Shown here in pieces: positions 15,287 to 21,399 of a stretch of 30,915 nucleotides of DNA. The translations under genes were made by a program, and so were the position numbers. Position 1 is the stretch's first letter. Every line of letters starts with the position of its first letter. The stretch covers positions 1-30,915 of the IMG/VR virus record IMGVR_UViG_3300044631_000918; one strand, 5' to 3'. The notes beneath the pieces are model-generated. The model was not told the DNA's origin, searched no databases, and saw nothing but the letters and a program-made list of their open reading frames with translations. This stretch comes from a virus.

Positions 15287-15584
15287 AGGAGGGAGGAACT
15301 ATGTAGAGACCTTCTTTGAGTTCGACGCTATTCGCGCTTCGGGTCCATGTCCCGTTTTCCATGATCCAGACTCGAGCCTTCACCGGCTCCGCGAGACGGA
15401 CCGGACTCGTCTCCGGAACGAGAACCGTTCGAACGCATCCAGTCGCGAAGACGAGAGCCGGCGCGACGCAAGCGATCGCGACCGTCCGTCCCGTCCGATC
15501 CAGTCTGCGACTCTCGGAAGAGACGCTCGAAGACGCGAGCGAGCGCGGAGACGATTCCTTCGATGATGGACGCGAGCACGTCAT
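15273..15584 (-). CDS. Spanin-like outer-membrane lipoprotein
   Basis: This frame encodes a clear lipoprotein signal: a basic RTGR, the hydrophobic stretch TVAIACVAPALVFATGC with lipobox (F-A-T-G-C, Cys 50), then about 50 residues. This matches an Rz1-like outer-membrane spanin, which would help disrupt the outer membrane at lysis. The only standard start, ATG 15582-15584, leaves an unusually long Ser-rich N-region of about 30 residues that looks like a shadow of the overlapping frame. A CTG at 15501-15503 would give a perfect 22-residue signal peptide. The mature protein is supported; the start is not settled. Confidence 0.6.
   Translation of the reverse strand: MTCSRPSSKESSPRSLASSSVSSESRRLDRTGRTVAIACVAPALVFATGCVRTVLVPETSPVRLAEPVKARVWIMENGTWTRSANSVELKEGLYIVPPSYVDE
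15328..15579 (-). CDS. Overlapping amphipathic protein (possible lysis partner)
   Basis: GTG at 15577-15579 has an ideal Shine-Dalgarno (GGAGG, 5-nt spacing). It opens a frame whose first 35 codons follow the genome's preferred codons: MLASIIEGIVSALARVF, then ERLFRESQTGSDGT. The N-terminus is hydrophobic or amphipathic. The lipoprotein is encoded out of frame within it, as with Rz/Rz1 pairs. The downstream half is probably only the shadow of the lipoprotein, so the true protein could end anywhere up to 15328. A holin or inner spanin role is possible but unproven. Confidence 0.45.
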   Translation of the reverse strand: MLASIIEGIVSALARVFERLFRESQTGSDGTDGRDRLRRAGSRLRDWMRSNGSRSGDESGPSRGAGEGSSLDHGKRDMDPKRE

Positions 15585-15781
15585 CCTCCGTCGTTCTCCA
15601 GTTGTTCTACGCGCCGGCGGAGACGTTCGATCTCCTCGGCGGCTGCGTCGAGTTCCTCGCGGACGTTCCGCCAGATCGAGAAGCCGGGGAAGAGCGCGAG
15701 AAGCCTCAGCCGCGCGACTCGGTCGTTCGTCGACCGGAGTTCGGCTTCGTAGGCTTTGCTCGTCTCGTTCCATCCGCTCAT
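15581..15781 (-). CDS. Small coiled-coil protein
   Basis: This 66-residue protein, MSGWNETSKAYEAELRSTND at the start, ends in a helical segment REELDAAAEEIERLRRRVEQ. The 'DAA-EIERLR' pattern recurs in small phage proteins of unknown function, including 16882-17127 here. Starts and stops overlap both neighbours (ATGA). No membrane segment is obvious. Confidence 0.65.
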   Translation of the reverse strand: MSGWNETSKAYEAELRSTNDRVARLRLLALFPGFSIWRNVREELDAAAEEIERLRRRVEQLENDGG

Positions 15782-15975
15782 CGGATACCGACATCCTGAG
15801 AAGAGACGCGATTGTCTCGAGCCGCGATGAGACCGATCCCGGCGATGATCGCAGCCGCGACCGCTCCCCAATCGGCGGTAGTCGTTACGTCTCCGTCGAG
15901 TTCAGCCTTCACCGCTCCCGCGATCGCGATCACAATCGCGAGAATGCCTGTCGTCGTCGTTCGCCATGATTTCAC
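15778..15975 (-). CDS. Small two-helix membrane protein (holin candidate)
   Basis: This 65-residue protein has two hydrophobic segments, GILAIVIAIAGAV (about 10-22) and WGAVAAAIIAGIGLIAA (about 36-52), separated by a short acidic loop. This size and layout fit small class II holins or the common phage 'TGxLAIV-holin' type. It sits two genes from the spanin-like lipoprotein, which supports a lysis cluster. GTG 15973-15975 overlaps the upstream stop. No endolysin was recognised nearby. Confidence 0.65.
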   Translation of the reverse strand: MKSWRTTTTGILAIVIAIAGAVKAELDGDVTTTADWGAVAAAIIAGIGLIAARDNRVSSQDVGIR

Positions 15976-16241
15976 TTTGTGCCTTCTTTCTTTTTGAGTT
16001 CCTGAAGTCCGTGTCGAGCGAGGTCGATCGTGAGATCGTGTAACGCGCTCGCGATCTTCTCGACGTTCTCCTCGACGCGCCGGATCCGGTCCGCGTTCTG
16101 GACCTTCTCCGACTCGAGAAGCGTCTGGATCTGTCGGAGGTCTGAGCGTAGACCGTAGACCTGAGAGAGTAACCAGACGACCGCTCCGATCGACGGGATG
16201 AGGACGACCGAGACGATCTTCAGCACGTCTTCTACGTTCAC
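15972..16241 (-). CDS. Membrane-anchored coiled-coil protein
   Basis: This 89-residue protein has one transmembrane segment (IVSVVLIPSIGAVVWLLSQVYG, in two parts about 8-28) followed by a long coiled coil (LRSDLRQIQTLLESEKVQNA, then VEENVEKIASALHD). The layout resembles inner-membrane spanins or XhlA-type lysis helpers. GTG 16239-16241 overlaps the nuclease stop and has GGAGA upstream. A longer frame from ATG 16601 reads antisense-like sequence through the nuclease gene and is rejected. Confidence 0.68.
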   Translation of the reverse strand: MNVEDVLKIVSVVLIPSIGAVVWLLSQVYGLRSDLRQIQTLLESEKVQNADRIRRVEENVEKIASALHDLTIDLARHGLQELKKKEGTK

Positions 16242-16582
16242 GGCTTCTCTCCGATGACTGCGACTTTGCCGGCGACGGTTCGCAAGTCGTCGAGCCGGAG
16301 TAAGAGATAGAAGTTCGGATCTCCGTTCTCGCGGAGGAGGACGACCGGGATCGAGGAGGTCTTTCGCGCGTCGTCTTCGGCTTGCTCGTAGAACCGGAGG
16401 ACCGAGTGTTTCGCTCGACCCTTGACCTCGAAGTGAACTCCCTCGAGCGTCGTCTGGAGGTCCGCGTCGCCGGCTCGACCGCAGAACTGGACGGAGCGAC
16501 GAGCGGAGACCCCGAGCGATGTCTCGATCGCTTTCGCGGCTTCTCGTTCGATTCGCGCTCCCTTTGCTCTCGAGTTCGTCAC
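16238..16582 (-). CDS. Holliday-junction-resolvase-like / PDDEXK nuclease
   Basis: This 114-residue protein has the Hjc/VRR-NUC-like PD-(D/E)XK layout: an N-terminal Glu in ARIEREAAKAIE, CGRAGDADLQT with the metal-binding Asp, and VHFEVKGRAKH as the E-x-K motif. It would cut branched DNA during recombination or before packaging. It is the first gene after a terminator. GTG 16580-16582 is the earliest start, because an in-frame stop lies just upstream. The strong GGAGG is 19 nt away, so initiation may need leader folding. Confidence 0.75.
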   Translation of the reverse strand: MTNSRAKGARIEREAAKAIETSLGVSARRSVQFCGRAGDADLQTTLEGVHFEVKGRAKHSVLRFYEQAEDDARKTSSIPVVLLRENGDPNFYLLLRLDDLRTVAGKVAVIGEKP

Positions 16583-16592
16583 GCGGTCTATA

Positions 16593-16622
16593 TCGGCTCA
16601 TCCTCCCGTTTTATAGAGCCGA
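16593..16622 (-). promoter_or_regulatory. Leader inverted repeat with TATAAA and Shine-Dalgarno in its loop
   Basis: A 7-bp inverted repeat (TCGGCTC ... GAGCCGA) flanks 16 nt that contain TATAAA (16610-16615) and GGGAGGA. It may be an operator or a hairpin presenting the ribosome-binding site of the nuclease gene. No -35 is evident. Confidence 0.4.
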
Positions 16623-16645
16623 AGAAACCGAGCCTCTTCTCCCTT

Positions 16646-16684
16646 GTGAAACGACGAAGCCGAGATCCTGTCTCGGCTTCGTCG
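16646..16684 (-). terminator. Stem-loop terminator after the small-gene operon
   Basis: A perfect 14-bp stem (CGACGAAGCCGAGA) with loop CAGGA (minus strand) is followed by GTTTCAC. The T-run is short, but the position 21 nt after a stop and before the next gene fits termination. The loop itself contains an ACAGGAT core resembling a CsrA site. Confidence 0.7.
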
Positions 16685-16705
16685 CTAAAGGGAAAAGATG
16701 TCCGT

Positions 16706-16885
16706 TCAGAAGAGAGAGTAGATCATCCGACCGAGGTCGATCCAGAACTGGACCGCGAGGACGAGAAGGAAAGCCGCGAGGGAGAATCCGAGGAACGTCC
16801 AGACGATTTCGGAGATGTTGAGAAACCGCCAGAAGCCGCGATACCGCCGGCGGAAGTGTTCCTCATCGTATTCGGGAGTCATCAT
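16706..16885 (-). CDS. Small membrane protein
   Basis: This 59-residue protein has a charged N-terminus (MMTPEYDEEHFRRRYRGFW) and one long or two short hydrophobic helices (IVWTFLGFSLAAFLLVLAVQ, about 28-47) ending DLGRMIYSLF. It is the last gene before the terminator. ATG 16883-16885 follows GGAGGCTCCCG and overlaps the upstream stop. Function unknown; membrane location is likely. Confidence 0.7.
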   Translation of the reverse strand: MMTPEYDEEHFRRRYRGFWRFLNISEIVWTFLGFSLAAFLLVLAVQFWIDLGRMIYSLF

Positions 16886-17127
16886 CGGGAGCCTCCTTCG
16901 TTCGCTCGCTTCGCGTGAGTTTGTGTCCCTGCGATCCAGTCGCGGAGAGCGGTTCGGAGTCGCTCGTTCTCCGCGTGAAACGTCATCGACTGAGACTTCT
17001 GCTCCGCGAGTAGGTTTCGGAGTCTGTCGATCTCTTCTGCGGCTTCGAGCCGTTCGTCGTTCGCCATGTCTCCGAAACTCGTCCAAGCGATGCGGAGACG
17101 GTCGACGATATCGAGTCGCTCTTTCAC
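16882..17127 (-). CDS. Small helical phage protein
   Basis: This 81-residue protein has the common small-phage-protein pattern DIVDRLRIAWTSFG followed by LEAAEEIDRLRNLLAE and a coiled-coil tail. GTG 17125-17127 overlaps the upstream stop. It ends EGGSR because the last codons form the next ribosome-binding site. Function unknown. Confidence 0.72.
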   Translation of the reverse strand: MKERLDIVDRLRIAWTSFGDMANDERLEAAEEIDRLRNLLAEQKSQSMTFHAENERLRTALRDWIAGTQTHAKRANEGGSR

Positions 17128-17318
17128 TTCGACTCTCCTTCCCGAGCCGCGTCGACGGCTGAGACGATCGCTTTCAGCCGGCGGGACTGGTCCTCGATCA
17201 TGTTTGCGGCTCGGTCTGCGATCCGGCGGATCTCAGAGATGCCGAAGCCTCCGAGACCGTAGTTCGACTCTGAGATCTCGCGGAGTCGAGCCGCGACGGT
17301 TTCGGGTTCGTCTTTCAC
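17124..17318 (-). CDS. Small helical protein
   Basis: This 64-residue protein starts at GTG 17316-17318, overlapping the upstream stop. It reads KDEPETVAARLREISESNYG, then a glycine-rich GLGGFGISEIRR and a helix DQSRRLKAIVSAVDAAREG. The longer open frame upstream shadows other genes. Function unknown. Confidence 0.68.
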   Translation of the reverse strand: MKDEPETVAARLREISESNYGLGGFGISEIRRIADRAANMIEDQSRRLKAIVSAVDAAREGESK

Positions 17319-17476
17319 TTCTGAAGCCTCCTCGCCTGAAGAGCGCGAATCTCCGCAGACTTCGAGCGGATCTGCTCTCGGAGTTTCTCGATGTCTTCTC
17401 GAAGTTTTGAGATGCGAACTTCGAGCGCGATGTTCGCTTGCCAAGGGTGCGACTTCTTCGGCTTGACGACTGTCAT
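17315..17476 (-). CDS. Small coiled-coil protein
   Basis: This 53-residue protein starts MTVVKPKKSHPWQANIALEV, then a strong heptad coiled coil (ISKLREDIEKLREQIRSKSA). ATG 17474-17476 overlaps the upstream TGA. It is too short for most gene callers' defaults, but start, overlap and codon use are consistent with its neighbours. Function unknown. Confidence 0.68.
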   Translation of the reverse strand: MTVVKPKKSHPWQANIALEVRISKLREDIEKLREQIRSKSAEIRALQARRLQK

Positions 17477-17853
17477 TCGGTCGACTCCTTGAAACAATCC
17501 CAACCGCGCTCCTTCGCGATCGACTGCGGAGTCTTCGTCGGCTCATCCCAAAGGACGGCTTCCTTGTTGCACCATTCGCGACGGATCTCGTCGCGTTCGG
17601 CTCGGAGTTGATCGGTGACAAGCCGAAACGAGACGATTCGTTCCTCTTTCCAGAGTTCGAGATCTTTGACCTCCTCTTCCGCTAGTGTAAGAACGTCTTT
17701 CGCTTGTTCGAGAACGTGATGAGCGACGGTCGCGGCGACGCGAAGGACGAGAGCGTCGTTCGTGTCCTTGCACGTCTTCCAGTTTTCGAGGAGATACTCG
17801 GTCCTCTTCTGGATTGTCATCTCGTCCCAAGTCTTCGAGAAGTTGATCTTCAT
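17473..17853 (-). CDS. Unknown helical protein
   Basis: This 126-residue, mostly helical, highly charged protein begins MKINFSKTWDEMTIQKRTEY and contains a coiled-coil-like EEEVKDLELWKEER. ATG 17851-17853 overlaps the upstream stop. It uses slightly more A/T-rich codons than the structural genes. No family is recognised. Confidence 0.72.
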   Translation of the reverse strand: MKINFSKTWDEMTIQKRTEYLLENWKTCKDTNDALVLRVAATVAHHVLEQAKDVLTLAEEEVKDLELWKEERIVSFRLVTDQLRAERDEIRREWCNKEAVLWDEPTKTPQSIAKERGWDCFKESTE

Positions 17854-18161
17854 CGCGTTTCTTCTCCTTCGAGTCTGAGAGTGTCGCGATCGAGCGTATA
17901 GATCGTGAAGTCGTTCCGATCGAGACGGTCGATGATCTTTGAAAGATCAGGCTTCTCCTCTTCGAAGTTCCAGACCATGACTCGACCGACCCATATCTCG
18001 ACGCTATTCGTTTCGCCGGTTTCCTTCTCGAGATGTTCCTTCATGTATCGGAACGGCTGTCGCGTGTATGTCTTCTTTTCACCGATGATCTCGACCGTGC
18101 TTCCCGCCGTGAGGAGTCTTTTTCCATCGAGCGGACCTCCGACATATAGGAGAGGGATCAT
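17850..18161 (-). CDS. Unknown protein with YVGGPLDGKRL N-terminus
   Basis: This 103-residue protein starts MIPLLYVGGPLDGKRLLTAG. The GGPLDGK opening is frequent in small conserved phage proteins of unknown function. The rest is beta-rich (TVEIIGEKKTYTRQPFRY, SVEIWVGRVMVWNFEEE). ATG 18159-18161 overlaps the upstream stop. Confidence 0.75.
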   Translation of the reverse strand: MIPLLYVGGPLDGKRLLTAGSTVEIIGEKKTYTRQPFRYMKEHLEKETGETNSVEIWVGRVMVWNFEEEKPDLSKIIDRLDRNDFTIYTLDRDTLRLEGEETR

Positions 18162-18550
18162 CGCGCGTCCTCCGCGTCCTGCTCATCGCGTCCGCGCTTG
18201 TCGGCTGCGAGACGGTAGAGATCAGAGAGACGAACGGTATATGTCTCCGAGTCCTGCGTTCGGTTCATCCTGAAGAACTCCGCAGCCTCCGCGAAGTCGA
18301 GCGTGATCGAATGCTCTCCGCGAATGAACTCGCGAAGCGACTCGAGCGCGGCTTCCGTTTTGTAGAGACGTTCTGCGATCGAGCGGAACTCTAACTCGAT
18401 CGCGTGAAGATCTGAGAGTCCGAGGTTGTGGGGATCGTTGTCGTCGTCGCGGTCCGCGTGTTCGTCCTCAGACTGAAGGTCTTTCAGCCAGAGACGAAGG
18501 TTTCGGACACGCTTCAACGTATGCTCTTCGGTAACTCGTAACGCTTTCAC
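18158..18550 (-). CDS. Unknown helical protein, first gene of a CsrA-type leader operon
   Basis: This 130-residue charged, helical protein starts at GTG 18548-18550 with the ribosome-binding site ATGGAGACAGC. It begins MKALRVTEEHTLKRVRNLRL and has a long acidic middle (DEHADRDDDNDP). It is the first gene of the run 18550-16706 and is preceded by an ANGGA-loop hairpin and a promoter-like box. No family is recognised. Confidence 0.72.
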   Translation of the reverse strand: MKALRVTEEHTLKRVRNLRLWLKDLQSEDEHADRDDDNDPHNLGLSDLHAIELEFRSIAERLYKTEAALESLREFIRGEHSITLDFAEAAEFFRMNRTQDSETYTVRLSDLYRLAADKRGRDEQDAEDAR

Positions 18551-18563
18551 GCTGTCTCCATTC

Positions 18564-18587
18564 TCCGAGTCCGTCTCGGATTAGATA
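18564..18587 (-). promoter_or_regulatory. Leader hairpin with ACGGA loop plus -10-like box
   Basis: Minus-strand RNA forms a 6-bp stem TCCGAG / CTCGGA with loop ACGGA (loop 18570-18574), 13 nt before the GTG of 18158-18550. TATCTA (18582-18587), overlapping the previous gene's stop, is a weak -10 candidate. This is a candidate CsrA-type operator. Confidence 0.6.
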
Positions 18588-19027
18588 ATCGGTAAAGATT
18601 GAAACGCGGGGAGATCGAGGACGGCTCGATCGTCGCGCTTTCGGATCCTATAGAGGAGCCGTACGAAGTCGATCTCGCAGAGAGAGAGAGGGACTCGGCT
18701 CGATTCCGAATGGAGGAACGCGGATCCGATCGCGTTCGCTCGCTCGATACGGAAGTACCATTTCTCGCGCCGTCGCTCGTAGCGAACGACGAAGAACGCG
18801 ATCCGCGCTCGGTCTGCGAGTATCTCGGTCGAGCGGATCGACTGGTACGAGTCCTCGAGATTCGCGCTCGCTCGCTTGTATTCGATGATCGCGACGGGGA
18901 TACCTCGAGCGACTTCGACGAGGAGGTCGATGTCGTTCGCGGGACAATCGACTCCCCACTCGCGATGCCGGCGGGAAAGAGAGAGGTCTCTCCATCCAGT
19001 CCGCTCAGAACGGACGGAGTCCTTCAC
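18581..19027 (-). CDS. PD-(D/E)XK-type nuclease
   Basis: This 148-residue protein contains WGVDCPANDIDLLVEVARG, then IPVAIIEYKRASANLE. The D-I-D and E-Y-K residues fit the metal-binding PD-(D/E)XK motif of a restriction-like nuclease fold. A beta-rich ARIAFFVVRYERRREKWYFR core follows. Such phage nucleases act in recombination or host DNA degradation. GTG 19025-19027 overlaps the upstream stop. The catalytic call rests on motif spacing only. Confidence 0.65.
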   Translation of the reverse strand: MKDSVRSERTGWRDLSLSRRHREWGVDCPANDIDLLVEVARGIPVAIIEYKRASANLEDSYQSIRSTEILADRARIAFFVVRYERRREKWYFRIERANAIGSAFLHSESSRVPLSLCEIDFVRLLYRIRKRDDRAVLDLPAFQSLPII

Positions 19028-19299
19028 GGAGTCGACTCCCGTCGATGGACCTCGGAGATCTCCTCGCAGACGCGCTCGATCATCGCTCCGCCGTTCCGAG
19101 CGATCTCGTCGAGACCGTCGTTCAGGACTGCGCGGAGGTAGTTCCCCGACGCGAGCGGGGAGTCTGCGGGATCGACTGCGATCTGAACGACTGCGAGGAC
19201 GAAGGTCTTCCGGCTGCGTTCGTCGAAGCCGACCGTGACCTGAGCGAGACCCGCGTCGCGCTCGCGTCGAAACGTCATCGAGGGAACGGGATCAGACAT
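19024..19299 (-). CDS. Unknown protein
   Basis: This 91-residue protein starts MSDPVPSMTFRRERDAGLAQ at an ATG that overlaps the CsrA-like gene by 8 nt, with a strong AAGGAGGAGG upstream. The middle is hydrophobic and beta-like (FVLAVVQIAVDPADSPLASG); the end is helical (DEIARNGGAMIERVCEEISE). No family is recognised. Confidence 0.7.
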   Translation of the reverse strand: MSDPVPSMTFRRERDAGLAQVTVGFDERSRKTFVLAVVQIAVDPADSPLASGNYLRAVLNDGLDEIARNGGAMIERVCEEISEVHRRESTP

Positions 19300-19498
19300 C
19301 GGAGTCCTCCTCCTTCGGACGGTAGATCTTTACTCGTCGATCGAAGCGACACGCGACGCGGACGGCTCGATCGTCCGGGATTGATTTCATCTCGAAGAAG
19401 CCGATGTCGACTCCGTCGATCGCGAGGACGATTCGATCGCCGGCGCGGACTTTGCGAATGACGTTCCCGAGCGGGGACGCTTCCTTCTTCTCGTTCAT
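19292..19498 (-). CDS. CsrA-like RNA-binding regulator
   Basis: This 68-residue, beta-rich protein starts at ATG 19496-19498 behind ACGGAGACACT. Residues 19-36 (AGDRIVLAIDGVDIGFFE) resemble the GE-x-I-x-I strand pair of CsrA. Residues 46-60 (VRVACRFDRRVKIYR) align without gaps to CsrA's VRIGVNAPKEVSVHR, keeping V-R and the RNA-contacting Arg, then PKEE. It lacks the canonical LxLTR start (here VIRKVRAG). CsrA dimers bind ANGGA in hairpin loops and block ribosome-binding sites. The phage leaders carry exactly such loops, which strengthens the call. The alternative is an unrelated small beta protein. Confidence 0.52.
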   Translation of the reverse strand: MNEKKEASPLGNVIRKVRAGDRIVLAIDGVDIGFFEMKSIPDDRAVRVACRFDRRVKIYRPKEEDSDV

Positions 19499-19761
19499 AG
19501 TGTCTCCGTTTCGTCTCCGTCGCCGGAGGAGCCGTCGCGAGACGACTCCTCCGACTTGCCGAGGAGACAGACTTCCGCGTCCTGCGGGTTCGGCTGCGAG
19601 GATTGTAGTCGTCTCCATTCGATCATGGAGACGATCCAGACGATCGCGCTCGCTTCTTCAGCGTTCGTCGGCTGCGTTCGTCGGAGTAGATCCTCGAGTC
19701 CTGCGACGACGTACTTCGAGAGGTACGGTCGACGGTTGACGGGTTTCGCGGCGATGCTCAT
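19495..19761 (-). CDS. Unknown protein
   Basis: This 88-residue protein starts MSIAAKPVNRRPYLSKYVVA. A helical middle (LEDLLRRTQPTNAEEASAIV) contains a hydrophobic WIVSMIEW. The tail is disordered and acidic (SEESSRDGSSGDGDETETL). Both ends overlap the neighbouring genes (ATGA). It lies between the Gp157-like and CsrA-like genes. No family is recognised. Confidence 0.72.
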   Translation of the reverse strand: MSIAAKPVNRRPYLSKYVVAGLEDLLRRTQPTNAEEASAIVWIVSMIEWRRLQSSQPNPQDAEVCLLGKSEESSRDGSSGDGDETETL

Positions 19762-20273
19762 CGGATCGCGATCCTCGTTCCTCGTTCAGAGAGAAGAGCG
19801 AATGAAAGACGTTCGCCGGCTTCGAGCGCGGCTCGGATCTTCTCCTTGTCCGGCTCAACGATCGTCTTCGTCTTCGTGAACTCCGGCGGTACTTCTCCGT
19901 GAACGTCGAGCGGTTTCTTCCCTCCGTTCTTCGCGAGCGAGACGCGGTAGTTCGCGGTCTCGATCGCGGGGAGCGAGCGAGCCTCCCAAACTGCTCGGAG
20001 CCGTTCACGGAGCCGGCTCGCGGTCGATTCGTCGACCTTCGCTCGAGCCGCGAGTCTCGCGGCTTCGTTCGATCGAGCGGACGCTCGCGCTTCGAGTTCT
20101 GCGATGAACCGACAGTAACCGTCGACCTTCGCGGAGAGGTTCGATTCGAGTTCGGCTTCCCAAGCGGAGAGGATCTCTTCGGATCGAGGATCGGAGAGGT
20201 CTCCGCCGGTCTCCGCGAGGATCTCGTCGAGCGCGTTCATATCGTCGGAGAGAGAGAGGAGGGTAGTTTTCAT
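19758..20273 (-). CDS. Siphovirus Gp157 family protein
   Basis: This 171-residue protein follows the Gp157 (PF05565) pattern: an acidic N-terminus NALDEILAETGGDLSDPRSE, a long coiled coil around KVDGYCRFIAELEARASARS, RLRERLRAVWEARSLPAIET, then YRVSLAKNGGKKPLDV and PDKEKIRAALEAGERLSFAL. Gp157 proteins are early phage proteins, once linked to phage resistance; the biochemical role is unclear. ATG 20271-20273 overlaps the upstream stop. Confidence 0.82.
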   Translation of the reverse strand: MKTTLLSLSDDMNALDEILAETGGDLSDPRSEEILSAWEAELESNLSAKVDGYCRFIAELEARASARSNEAARLAARAKVDESTASRLRERLRAVWEARSLPAIETANYRVSLAKNGGKKPLDVHGEVPPEFTKTKTIVEPDKEKIRAALEAGERLSFALLSERGTRIAIR

Positions 20274-20458
20274 CGGACCTTCTTTCGGGGAGTGACGATC
20301 CGCGAGTCGCGAATCGTGAAGAGAGCGAGTTTCAGGGAGCGATCGAGGGACGGTTTCCAAGCGATCCCGAGCCGGCAGAGCGCGGAGCGGTGTCGCATTG
20401 TGGCGGACTGAGCCGTCGTCGACTTCTCGATCCAGAGGAGGAGACGTTCGGGACTCAT
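20270..20458 (-). CDS. Small basic protein
   Basis: This 62-residue basic protein starts MSPERLLLWIEKSTTAQSAT and ends SRIVTPRKKVR. ATG 20456-20458 follows GGAGGCTCGCG and overlaps the HTH gene's stop. It could bind nucleic acid given its charge, but no motif is visible. Confidence 0.68.
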   Translation of the reverse strand: MSPERLLLWIEKSTTAQSATMRHRSALCRLGIAWKPSLDRSLKLALFTIRDSRIVTPRKKVR

Positions 20459-20808
20459 CGCGAGCCTCCGTTCATCTCGCAGAGGAGTTTCGTGAGCCGG
20501 ACGAACGTCTCGAGCGAGATCTCCTTCTCTCGTCTCTGGATGAGAGAGAGATACGTCGGAGAGAGTCCGGACCGACGCGCGAGATCTCGAAGGGATCCGT
20601 CTCCCTTCGTTCGCTCGACGAGATCCGGACCGAGTTCCGAGAGCGCGATCTCCTGATACGCGAGCGCGGAGACCATTCGCTGAGACGCGGTCGCAAACGG
20701 GGAGAGCGTCTTCCACTTCTCGCGATCGGCTTCCGTCTTCGGTCTCGGCATCGAGACCGGATCTTTCATCATCCGATCCAGTTTCCTCGACGGCTTTCGT
20801 CGCTTCAT
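20455..20808 (-). CDS. XRE-type helix-turn-helix protein
   Basis: This 117-residue protein has a C-terminal HTH of the XRE/Cro type: SLRDLARRSGLSPTYLSLIQ, then RREKEISLETFVRLTKLL. This is a typical five-helix DNA-binding domain. The N-terminal half is basic. It may regulate phage promoters. ATG 20806-20808 follows GGAGGCTCCCG and overlaps the upstream stop. It ends MNGGSR. Confidence 0.83.
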   Translation of the reverse strand: MKRRKPSRKLDRMMKDPVSMPRPKTEADREKWKTLSPFATASQRMVSALAYQEIALSELGPDLVERTKGDGSLRDLARRSGLSPTYLSLIQRREKEISLETFVRLTKLLCEMNGGSR

Positions 20809-20945
20809 CGGGAGCCTCCGTTCCGTCGCTTCTCCTCGCGCTCGAGGAGACGCGAGATCCTCGAGAGTCTCCATTCGATCATGGCGATACCGAGGAGGAC
20901 TGCGACGTACCAGACGAACGCGAGACAGACGAGTAGGTCGCTCAT
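20805..20945 (-). CDS. Small single-span membrane protein
   Basis: This 46-residue protein starts MSDLLVCLAFVWYVAVLLGI (membrane segment about 3-23), then a basic helix (EWRLSRISRLLEREEKRRN). ATG 20943-20945 overlaps the upstream stop behind GGAGGCTCGCG, and its TGA overlaps the HTH gene start. It is too short for length-filtered gene calling but filled exactly by overlaps on both sides. Function unknown. Confidence 0.75.
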   Translation of the reverse strand: MSDLLVCLAFVWYVAVLLGIAMIEWRLSRISRLLEREEKRRNGGSR

Positions 20946-21340
20946 CGCGAGCCTCCCTTCGCTGCGTCGAGCGTCTGGAGGATGAGCGTCGCGGTCCGGT
21001 TCAGGAGCGCGGAGTACTCCTCGTACCGCGCGATGCGAGCCGCGAAGCGATTCGCTTCATAGTTCGACCGAATCGGACGCGACTCGAGGTCGACGATATC
21101 GCGCTCGATGCTTTCGCGATGTCCGAGGAGGAGTCCCGCGAGCGTGTCTGCTTCCGTCGCGTCGAGACGGATCGAGATCGTCTCGGATCCGAAGTAGATT
21201 CGGTTCGCGAGTTTCTGGAGTTCTCCTTCGACCGGCGGCTCGATGTCGTTCTTCGAGCCGCAGTCGAGCGAGGAGATCGACTCCTCGAGAGCGCGGATGA
21301 GATCAGACGAGATCGGGGAAAGTTCTTTGAGTTCGTTCAT
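20942..21340 (-). CDS. Unknown helical protein, first gene of the CsrA-containing operon
   Basis: This 132-residue helical protein starts MNELKELSPISSDLIRALEE at ATG 21338-21340 with the ribosome-binding site AAGGAGACACGAA. It is preceded by an ACGGA-loop hairpin and a larger GNRA-capped hairpin, and leads a gene run that includes the CsrA-like gene. No family is recognised; the many alpha-helices suggest a small binding or accessory protein. Confidence 0.74.
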   Translation of the reverse strand: MNELKELSPISSDLIRALEESISSLDCGSKNDIEPPVEGELQKLANRIYFGSETISIRLDATEADTLAGLLLGHRESIERDIVDLESRPIRSNYEANRFAARIARYEEYSALLNRTATLILQTLDAAKGGSR

Positions 21341-21358
21341 TTCGTGTCTCCTTCGTTC

Positions 21359-21377
21359 CTCGCGATCCGTTCGCGAG
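21359..21377 (-). promoter_or_regulatory. Leader hairpin with ACGGA loop
   Basis: A perfect 7-bp stem CTCGCGA / TCGCGAG encloses the loop ACGGA (21366-21370). It lies 18 nt upstream of ATG 21340, whose ribosome-binding site is AAGGAGACA. GGA in the loop and GGA in the Shine-Dalgarno together form a candidate dual CsrA site. Confidence 0.65.
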
Positions 21378-21399
21378 TCCGGCGCGACGGCGCGGATTC

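Noticed and set aside
15972-16601. 209-codon frame starting at ATG 16601 right after GGAGG
   Set aside because: Its first 120 codons shadow the nuclease gene and look like Arg/Ser filler. Only the last 89 codons (from GTG 16241) form a real protein.
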